NCBI GenBank assembly: GCA_947448885.1
Contig: CANFPJ010000006.1
Location: forward strand, 1 to 64,000
DNA: 64,000 bases
Origin: Comamonadaceae bacterium
GTDB lineage: Bacteria > Pseudomonadota > Gammaproteobacteria > Burkholderiales > Burkholderiaceae_C
Direction: 5' to 3'
This document shows, one piece after another, positions 16,871-26,000 of this stretch; within the stretch, counting starts at the first letter, position 1; every line of letters begins with the position of its first letter. Under the pieces are notes generated by a model. That model saw only the letters and a program-made list of their open reading frames with translations. It was not told the origin of the DNA and searched no databases. A program made the translations under genes and the position numbers.

Positions 16871-17851
16871 TCAGCTGTCTGCCTGCACCTTGGCGTCTTT
16901 GACCACGCGGGCCCATTTTTCTTGCTCAGTGGCGATGAACTGGCTGAATTTTTCAGGGGTTCCGCCACCGTCCTCGGCGCCGTATTGCTCGAATTTTTCT
17001 TGCACATCGGGCATGGCCATGACACGGTTCATGTCCTCGTTCATGCGCTTGACCATGGCCGGGTTCATGCGCGCCGGGCCCACCAGGCCGTACCACGTGG
17101 TGGCATCAAAACCGGCAAACCCTTGCTCGTCCATGGTCGGCACGCCCGGGTGGCCTTTGGCGCGTTTGGTTCGGGTTTGGGCCAGGGCCAAGACCTTGCC
17201 GCCTTTGACATGCGGCGTGGCCGAGGTCATGGTTTCAAAGCAATATTGCACCTGACCACCGATCAAATCGGTCAAAGCCGGGCCCGATCCTTTGTACGGC
17301 ACATGCAAAGCCTGGATGCCCGCACGCAGCTTGAACATCTCCAACGCCAAATGCTGGGCCGAGCCGCCACCGGCCGAGGCAAAGCTGATCTTGCCGGGGT
17401 TTTGTTTGCACAAATCGACCAACTCTTTGACCGTCTTGGCCGGTTGCTGGGTGTTGCAAATGAGCAAATTCGGCGTCACCCCCACCAACACCAAGGGGGT
17501 GAAATCACGCTCGACCACATACCCGAGTTTGGGCTGCAGGCTGGGGGCAATGGCATGGCTGTTGATGTGCGCCATCAGCAAGGTGGTGCCGTCGTTGTTT
17601 TGTTTGGCCACATGGTCAGCGGCAATCACGCCAGCCGCCCCGGCTTTGTTCTCAATGACCACGCTGACATTCCACATGGCCTGCAATTTGACGGCCATCA
17701 CCCGCGCCAAGGCGTCGGTACCGCCGCCAGGGGGAAAGCCGACCACGATGCGCACATTGCTCGTGGGCAGCGATTGGGCCAGCAAGGCGGGGTGGGCCAA
17801 GCTGGCACACAGGGCAGCCGAGCCGGTTTTGATCAGGGTTCTGCGTAGCAT
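16871..17851 (-). CDS. Bug/TctC family periplasmic substrate-binding protein
   Basis: Protein of 326 residues from ATG 17851 (MLRRTLIKTGSAALCASLAH), whose N-terminus looks like a Tat or Sec signal ending at LLAQS. SD-like AAGGATG lies 6 bases upstream. The loop VVGFPPGGGTDALARVMA and LMAHINSHAI segment are standard. A longer frame from 17956 lacks a signal peptide at its start, so it was not chosen. First of two tandem bug genes, divergent from the TPS secretion genes. Confidence 0.9.
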   Translation of the reverse strand: MLRRTLIKTGSAALCASLAHPALLAQSLPTSNVRIVVGFPPGGGTDALARVMAVKLQAMWNVSVVIENKAGAAGVIAADHVAKQNNDGTTLLMAHINSHAIAPSLQPKLGYVVERDFTPLVLVGVTPNLLICNTQQPAKTVKELVDLCKQNPGKISFASAGGGSAQHLALEMFKLRAGIQALHVPYKGSGPALTDLIGGQVQYCFETMTSATPHVKGGKVLALAQTRTKRAKGHPGVPTMDEQGFAGFDATTWYGLVGPARMNPAMVKRMNEDMNRVMAMPDVQEKFEQYGAEDGGGTPEKFSQFIATEQEKWARVVKDAKVQADS

Positions 17852-18123
17852 GATGTCATCCTTTGTTGACAGGGTGCCCCCACATGGTGCTTCAAGGGGG
17901 TCGCCCAGGGGATTGGCTTGCCCACAGACCATTATGGCGAAATTTGTGAAAACCAAGACAAATCAGTCACTTGGGGCCCCGATGCCGACCGATACCCCGT
18001 CAACCCCAAAAAGTGCATTTCGCCCTTTATTTTTGCCAACTCGCGCCGATCAATGAAGGCCATCGTCCTGCACATGGCCTTTGCCGTGGGTGGCAGGGGC
18101 AGCGCAAGCCGGTGGCAGCCCCC
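17852..18123. other. Divergent intergenic region between bug and tpsB
   Basis: The 272 bases hold the ribosome site of the minus-strand bug gene and an isolated TTGACA (17866-17871, plus strand) with no matching -10 box. I find no convincing promoter, repeat or RNA in it. The promoter for the tpsB-tpsA pair must lie here or be non-standard. Confidence 0.4.
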
Positions 18124-20031
18124 ATGAACTTGCGCCCTTCACAGCCCTCACCATCCCCCCGCCGGCAGTTGATCGCCGGGGTGGGCGCGTCCCTGCGACA
18201 CGCCATAGGCCTGGGCTGGTTGGTTGGGACCTTTGCCTGCCTGGCCCAAACCCCTGCGCCTCCCCCGGCAGCACCGAGCCGCTTCGACCAATGGGTGCAA
18301 TACCCCCCCAAACCGGTCAACCCCGCCATGCCTGGCACGCTGGACAGCAGCGACAAAAAAATCAATTGGGTGCGCTTTGCAGCACCCACACCACCGGCCG
18401 AGCCCACACCCGACTTGGCGCCAGCCGCCGCGGGCACCCCAACCGCCACAGGGTCGCCGCCAGCCCCCACCCCGGCCGCCGCTGCTGCGCCCAAGCCCAC
18501 CGAGTCCCAGGCGTCCGTGGTCAAGGGGTTCGAGTTCAAGGGCATCAGCGTCTTCAGCGCCAGCGAATTGACCTGGGTCTTGAAAGCGGTGCTGGGCACC
18601 CCAGTGGACATGAAAAGCCTGGAAAACATCGTGGCCTTGCTGGACGCGCATTACGCCGACAACGGTCGCTTGGGTCGGGCTGAAATCCCCCCCCAAGACA
18701 TGACCGACGGGCTGATCCAGGTGACGGTGCGCGAAGGCCGCTTTGCCCGCGCTGTGATCGAACCCGCGCCGCACCCGCGCACCCCCCCGGCCTTGGCGGT
18801 GGATTTGGTCGAAACCGCACAACCCAAAGGACAAGTGGTCAACCTGCAAGCCCTGGACCGCGCCACCTTGTTGCTGTCGGAGTTGCCGGGTGTGCAAGCG
18901 CAAATGAGCCTGCGCCCCGGGGAAAAAGAGGGCGAAACCGAGGCGGTGATTCGGCTCGACGATGCGCCCGCCACCGATGGCAGCGTGGTGTTCGACAACG
19001 CGGTGGTCAGCGCCACCGGTGCCACGCGCACCATTGGCCAACTGAACCAACATGGCGGTTTTGGTCGGGCCGAAACCGTCAGTTTGATTTGGATGCACAC
19101 CGAGGGCAGCGAATACTTGAAGGTGGGCTACAGCGAACCGTGGGGCAGTTCGGGCAAGCGCGTGGGCTTTAACCTGTCGGGCAGCAAATACCAATTGATC
19201 GCCCCCCAATACACAGCGCTCAACCCCAGTGGGCCGGCCAACTCGCTGGGCCTGGACTTGAGCGTGCCTTGGCTGCGCTCGCGCTCGGCCAATGCCAACC
19301 TGGTGTGGGGCTATGAACACAAAAACTTCCGCAACGACACCATGGCCGGCTTGGTGTCGGAATACAAAATCGATGTGTTCAGCGCCACCGCGCAAGGCCA
19401 GCGCAGCGATGGCTGGATGGGTGGGGGCGAATTCGCAGCCTCCTTGCAAACCTTGATCGGCCATGTGGATTTGAACGGCTCCCCCAACCAAGGCATGGAC
19501 GCCTTGACCACCCAAACCGCAGGCCTGTATGCCAAATTGCGGGCCATGGCCTCGCGGGTGCAGCGCATCAACCCCCAACAATCGGTGGTGGCCACCTGGC
19601 AAGCGCAGTTGGCCAGCAAAAACCTGGACGGTTCTGAAAAGTTCTTCATGGGCGGCTCGCAAGGCGTGCGTGCCTACCCCACCAACGAAGGCGGCGGCAG
19701 CCAAGGCCAGTCGCTGAACCTGGAGTGGCAACACCTGCTCAACGCGGGCAACCAACGCCTGACCTTCGCCGCTTTTTATGACATCGCCACCATCGATGTG
19801 AACAAGTTCAACGACTTCATTGGGGGCGCCAGCCTCAACACCTACGCCTTGCAAGGGGGTGGTTTGTGGCTGGGCGGGCCTTTGGCGCACGGCTGGGGCA
19901 CCCCCCTGCAATGGCGCTTGACCTGGTCGCGTCGGGTGGGCGTCAACCCGATGGCTTCATCCAGCGGCCTGGACCAAGACGGCTCCTACCGCTGGGATCG
20001 GTTATGGTTCAACTTCAACCAGCCTTTTTGA
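18124..20031 (+). CDS. TpsB outer-membrane transporter (ShlB/FhaC/HecB family)
   Basis: Protein of 635 residues from ATG 18124 (MNLRPSQ). An N-terminal signal region (GLGWLVGTFACLAQT) is followed by a long Pro/Ala/Thr-rich linker to about residue 130. A POTRA domain then starts at VVKGFEFKGISVFSASEL (residues about 131-207), and a beta-barrel domain runs to the end. The conserved FMGGSQGVRAYPTNEGGG segment is present and the last residue is Phe, as in most outer-membrane barrels. TpsB recognises the TPS domain of its TpsA partner in the periplasm and threads it outwards. The partner gene follows after 12 bases. Confidence 0.92.
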   Translation: MNLRPSQPSPSPRRQLIAGVGASLRHAIGLGWLVGTFACLAQTPAPPPAAPSRFDQWVQYPPKPVNPAMPGTLDSSDKKINWVRFAAPTPPAEPTPDLAPAAAGTPTATGSPPAPTPAAAAAPKPTESQASVVKGFEFKGISVFSASELTWVLKAVLGTPVDMKSLENIVALLDAHYADNGRLGRAEIPPQDMTDGLIQVTVREGRFARAVIEPAPHPRTPPALAVDLVETAQPKGQVVNLQALDRATLLLSELPGVQAQMSLRPGEKEGETEAVIRLDDAPATDGSVVFDNAVVSATGATRTIGQLNQHGGFGRAETVSLIWMHTEGSEYLKVGYSEPWGSSGKRVGFNLSGSKYQLIAPQYTALNPSGPANSLGLDLSVPWLRSRSANANLVWGYEHKNFRNDTMAGLVSEYKIDVFSATAQGQRSDGWMGGGEFAASLQTLIGHVDLNGSPNQGMDALTTQTAGLYAKLRAMASRVQRINPQQSVVATWQAQLASKNLDGSEKFFMGGSQGVRAYPTNEGGGSQGQSLNLEWQHLLNAGNQRLTFAAFYDIATIDVNKFNDFIGGASLNTYALQGGGLWLGGPLAHGWGTPLQWRLTWSRRVGVNPMASSSGLDQDGSYRWDRLWFNFNQPF

Positions 20032-20043
20032 CCACCACTGCAC

Positions 20044-23000
20044 ATGATCAAAAAAGCCCACCCACTGAAACCCGAACACGGCGTCGCGCACCAGCGATGG
20101 GCGCAAGCCTGGGCTTGGGCCATGCTGGGCTTGACCACGGGCGGCACGCCAACTTGGTCGCAGACCCCACCGGCGATCTCGGCCACCCAACTGCCCCAAG
20201 GCGGCAAGGTGGTGGCGGGCACGGCCACCATCGGCCAAAGCGGCAACAGCCTCAACATCAACCAGTCCAGCAACCGTGCGGTGTTGAACTGGAACAGCTT
20301 CAACGTGGGCGCCCAAGCCCAGGTCAATTTTGTGCAGCCCTCGGCCAACTCGGTCACCCTCAACCGCGTGCTCGACACCCAGGCCAGCCAAATCTTGGGC
20401 CGCATCAACGCCAACGGCCAGGTGTTTTTGTCCAACCCCAACGGGGTCTTGTTTGGCCCCAGCGCCCAGGTGGATGTGGGCGGCCTCTTGGTCACCACCC
20501 ATGGCATTGGCAACGACGACTTCATGGCCGGCAAATCCAGCTTTGAGGGCACGGGCAAAGCCGGCAGCGTGGTCAACCAAGGCCAATTGCAAGCCAGCCT
20601 GGGCGGCTACATCGCCTTGCTGGCGCCCCAGGTGCGCAATGAGGGCGTGATCGTGGCCAAAGAGGGCACGGTGGCGCTGGCTGCGGGCGACAAAGTCACT
20701 TTGCAATTTGCTGGACAAAGCCTCACCGCGGTGCAAGTGGACCGCACCGTGGTCGATGCCTTGGTGGACAACCAACATCTGGTGCGCGCCGAAGGCGGCT
20801 ATGTGGTGATGACCGCGCGCAGCGCCAACGCTTTGCTGCAAAACGTGGTCAAAAACACCGGCAGCGTGCAAGCGCCCAGCTTGGTCAACCGCCAAGGGCG
20901 CATCGTCCTCGAAGGGGGCAGCCTGGGCCGGGTGGAGGTGGCCGGCAGCCTGAGCGCCACCGGCGACCAAGGCCTGAGCGGCGGCTCGGTGTGGGTGATG
21001 GGCGACCAGGTGCTATTGAGCCCCGGCGCGGCCATCGACACCTCGGGCGACACCGGCGGCGGCCAGGTGCTGATTGGCGGGGGTTGGTCGGCAGCGGTGG
21101 GGCCGGTGGGCAAGTCCAGCAGCGTGCACGTGGTCGACGGGGTCAGCATCAAGGCCGCCGCCACGGGCACGGGCAATGGGGGATATGTCGAGACCTCGGC
21201 CAAAAAAGTTCAACTCGCTGCCAGCGCCAGGGTGGACACCTCGGCCCGCCACGGCACGCCGGGGCAGTGGGTGATTGACCCGGTGGACATCACCATTGAC
21301 GACGCCATGGCGGTGACCATCTCCAACGCCTTGAACAGCGGCAACGTCACCGTCAGCACCGACGGCGGCAACACCCCCGACACCAGCGCCGGCGAAAGTT
21401 CGGGCACCGGCGATATCAACGTGGACGGTGCCATCTCCTGGTCGGCCAACTTGCTCACCTTGAAAGCGGCCGACAAGCTCTACATCAACAACGTCTTGCG
21501 CGGCACGGGATCGGCCAGCTTGCGCTTTCACATGACCGCCGCCAACGGGCTCGACAACGTCTATTACAAGGCACCGGTGTATTTGCCCGCAGGGGACACG
21601 CTGTCAGCCCTGGAGGGCGCCAGCCTGACCCCCATCAACATCAAGGTCATCACCAGCCTGGGGTCAGCGACGAGCACCACGGGCAGCGATTTGCAAGGCA
21701 TCGGCGCCAACTTGACCGGTTGGTTTGCGCTGGGCAGCGATATCGACGCCAGCGCCAGCAGCACCTGGAATGCAGGCGCTGGCTTTGCCCCCTTGGGCAA
21801 CAACGCCACCCCCTTTGACGGCGTGCTGTTGGGTCAAGGCCATGTCATCAGCAACCTGACCATCAACCGGCCAGGCAGCGACTATGTGGGCTTGCTGGGC
21901 AAATCCATTGGCCATGTGTCCGAACTCGGTTTGGTGGATGCCAACATCACCGGGCGCAATCACGTGGGCAGCTTGGTCGGCATGAATACCGGCACCGCTT
22001 GGCTCAACTTTGCCACCGGACAAGTCAGCGGTGCGACCAGTGTGGGCGGCTTGGTGGGCACCTTGGGCGATGGCGGCAAGGTGCGCAACAGCTATGCCAA
22101 GGCCAACGTATCGGTGACCAATTTCGCCGATGCCGGGGGCCTGATTGGCTTGGTCAATGTGGGCACGGTTTACAACAGCTATGCCACGGGGCAGGTGTCG
22201 GTGGTCGGTGCAGGCTCTGCCACGGGCGTGGGCGGTTTGATTGGTCGCTTGGGCACGGGCGCGCTGGCGCCCGTGGATGTGAGCAATGCAGGCTTTTGGG
22301 ACACCACCCTGTCGGGCCAATCCACCTCGGCCGCTGGCGTGGGCTTGGCCACCACTGCCACGAAGCGTTACAACAGCGGACTGGACCAATTCAACCTCAA
22401 CACCAGCGACTACTGGCTCAATTACTACAACAAAACCACGCCCCTGCTGCAAGCCTTTTTGACGCCGGTGACCATCATGGCCGGCGACGACAGCAAAACC
22501 TATGACGGCCAGGCCTACAACAGCAACACCTGGTACAGCACATCGGTGACCACCAATGGGTATTTGCTGGGCAATGGCAGCATGGTTTTTGGCGGCAGCG
22601 CCATGGGCGCGGTGAATGCCGGCACCTACACCATCGTGCCCAGTGGTTTGTACAGCGACGACAACCGGGGTTTTGCCATCAGCTATGCCAATGGCACGCT
22701 GACGGTGGACAAGGCCAATGTGAGCCTGACCGGCAACCGTGCCTACAACGGCAGCACCGCCATGGCCGGCGCCAACTTGACGGCCAACGGCGTCAACGGC
22801 GAGACCTTCAGCGTGACCGGTGCGGGGGCCGATGGCAATTTGTCCACCCGACATGTGCAAGCGGCCAATTTGTTGGCCAGTGTCAGTGGTTTGGCTTTGG
22901 GCACTTCCAGCAATGGGGGCCTGAGCAGCAACTACAACGCTTTGAGCACCGCCAATTCGGCGGTGACCATCACCGCCAAGCCGGTGACCCTGACCGCCCC

Positions 23001-26000
23001 AGTCATCAGCAAAGCATATGACGGCAATGCCAACTACACGCCATCAGACAGCAACTTGAGCACGTTGGGCAGCCAATTGGGCGTGGTGGGCGACACCGTG
23101 AGCGCAGCCACCATGGCCTTTGACAACAAAAGTGCGGCTTACGGCACCAAAGTCGTGACCCTCAGCGCGGCCACCGTCAGCGACGGCAATGGCGGCCAAA
23201 ACTACAGCCTGACCTATGCGGGCAACAGCACCAGCACCATCACCCCCAAGGCACTGACCATCATCGGCATCACCGCCGCCGACAAGGTCTACGATGGTTT
23301 GACCACCGCCAGCGTCAGCACCGCCGGGGTGACCCCCAGCGTGTTGCAGGCCAATGGCTTGGTGGCGGGCGACACCGTCACCGTGTCTTCCACGGGCAAC
23401 TTCCGCAATGTGGCCAACACCGCCAACGACAAAAACGCCGCCACCAACAAAACCGTTTTGTTGTCCAACACCTATGGTGGCGCGGATGTGGGCAACTACG
23501 CCATCACCGGTCAGACCACCACCACCGCCAACATCACCCCCCTGGCCCTGTCGGTGACGGGTTTGAGCGCCAGCGACAAGTCCTACGACGGCAGCACCAC
23601 CGCCACCCTCACCGGCACGGCCAGCATCAGCCCCCTGGGTGGCGACACCGTGAACTTGCAAGCCGGCCAAGCCCAATTTGCCAGCGCCGCCGAAGGCGCC
23701 AACCAAGTGGTCACCGCCAGCGGTTATCGGCTCACCGGCACTGACGCCAACAACTACCAATTGACCCAACCCACCAGTTTGCGTGCCAGCATCACACCGC
23801 TGGACCTGACACCTTTGCGCCTGACCTTGACGCCACAGGTGATGGCGACTTTGAATGGCGCTCAAGTGGCCAGCTTGAGCCCGGACCAAGTGAGCTACCT
23901 CAGCACGGACCAATTTGGCGCGTTTTCGGCCAGCCAACTGGCCAACCTCAGCCCCGCCGCCTGGAGCCGCGTCTCCACCGCCAGCGTGGCCCAGTTGACC
24001 CCCACACAAATCGCCAGTTTGCGCGCCGACGCCTGGGCCAATTGGTTGGCCAGCCAAGTGCGTGTGCTCAGGCCCGACCAACTCCAAGCGCTGACACCCA
24101 CCCAACTGGCGGGATGGGGCAGCACCCAGTTGCAGGCCATCGACAACACCCAATGGGCGGCCCTGAGCTTGCTGCAACGGCAAAGCCTGACGGCGGCACA
24201 AATCAGCGCGTTCACCCCCAACCAGGTGGCGGCTTCGTCCAGCAGCACGCTGAGTGAACTGACCACCGCCCAAATCGCCGGTTTGGTCACCGCCCAGATC
24301 ACCCGCTTAAGCCCTGAGCAAATCAACGCCTTCACCGCCAGCCAGTGGCAAAGTTGGAGCCGCAGCCAGATTGCGGCCTTGACCCCCACACAAATCGCTG
24401 CGCTCACCCCCAGCCGCTTTGCGCAATGGTCGACGGTTCAACTCGCTGGGTTGAATGCGGCGCAAGTGGCCTCGATCAGCCTGGACCAAATCAACGCGTT
24501 GAGCACCACACAGCTGCGCCAACTCGCTGCCAGCGGGCAATTGCAGCAAATCGTGGCGACCGATGTGGCCCGGGTGGTGGGCAGTGCCACTGCCGCATCG
24601 GCCATCCAGGCGGTGAACTTGAACGCCGCCGTGATCAGCGCCACCACGGTGGTGCAAACCAGCGAAAGCAACACCGCCAACGAATCAACCTCAACGGCGG
24701 CGGTCAAGTCCCGCACCGTTGGCATCGGCGCCACCCTGGCGCCTGGCTCAGCCCCGGACGTGCAAGCCCTGATGTTGGTGACCAGCGGGCGCCAAATCAG
24801 CCAACTGAGCATCCTGGAGGCTCAGGCACTGCTGCCCCCTCAACTCAAGCTGATGAACGGCGCGCAACTTGATGCCCTGGTGCAAACCCACGGCCGCAGT
24901 TTGCTGCCTGGCCAATGGGCCAGCTTGAGCGCTCAACAACTGGCCAGCCTGTCACCGCGCGTTTGGGCCTCGCTGGATCGTGATGTGCTGCAAAACTTGA
25001 CGGCGCCACAACTCAGCGCATTGACGCTCGAGCAGGTGACGGCCATGCGGCCCGCGCAGTTGGCGTGGTTGACACCTTCGCAATGGCCGCTGTTCAACCG
25101 CATCCCCTTGTCCGCGCTGAGCGTGGACCAGTTCAAAGCCTTGATCAGCAACAAATTGGCGGCGCTGCCCCCTGAGTACATGCCAAGCTTGACCCAGGCG
25201 CAATGGCTCAGCCTGTCGCGCAATCAAATCCAAAGCCTGACGCTGCAGCAAATCCAGTTGCTGACCCCGGCGCAATTGGCCGCCTTGCCGCCGCCCCTGT
25301 GGTCCGTTTGGTCGGTGCCGCAAGTGCACATGCTGGCCCCGCCCAGCCTGGCCCGCATCGGCGTGAGCCAGCTCAACATCGTGATCAAACATCTTTTGCC
25401 GCACCAAATTCAAGCCTTGGACCCTGTCACCTTGGTGCAACTGGAACCCCGCCAATGGGCCAACTTGACGCCCTTGCAATGGTCCGCCATCACGCCCAAC
25501 CACATCGCGGCTTTCAGCCCGGCACTGCTCAATGCCTTGACACCGGCCCAACTCCAGTGGCTCAGCCCCAGTGCTTTGTCCTTGCTCAGCGGCCCGCAAT
25601 TGGCGGCCTTGAGCCCGGCCTTGATCGCCAGTTTCACCCCCTTGCACTGGCAAAACTTCAGCCCAGCGCAATGGCAAGCCTTGCAAAGCAATCAGTTGGC
25701 GTCGCTCAGCTTGACCCAGTTGGAAAGCCTGGGCCCACGGGTTTTGCTGGCCTTGACACCCACGCAATTGGCGGGCCTGAACTTGGCCCAAAGGCAAGTG
25801 GTGCTCGCAGCCAGCGGTACCTGGCCGGTGCTGGCCATGAGCTCGGCCCAAATCAGCGCGATGAGCACCGAGCAAATCCAGGCCATGGGCGTGGCATCCA
25901 TGGGCTTGCTCACGCCCGCACAAGCGGCCGCCTTGCAAGCGCGCCAACTGCAAGCCTTGAGCTTGGCGCAGTGGCAAGCCATGGCCCCCGCCCAATTGGC

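Noticed and set aside
23821-24540. TAL-effector-like DNA-binding repeats, suggested by LTPxQ motifs
   Set aside because: TAL repeats are about 34 residues with a variable di-residue. Here the unit is 8 residues, secreted, and the likeness is limited to a helix N-cap.
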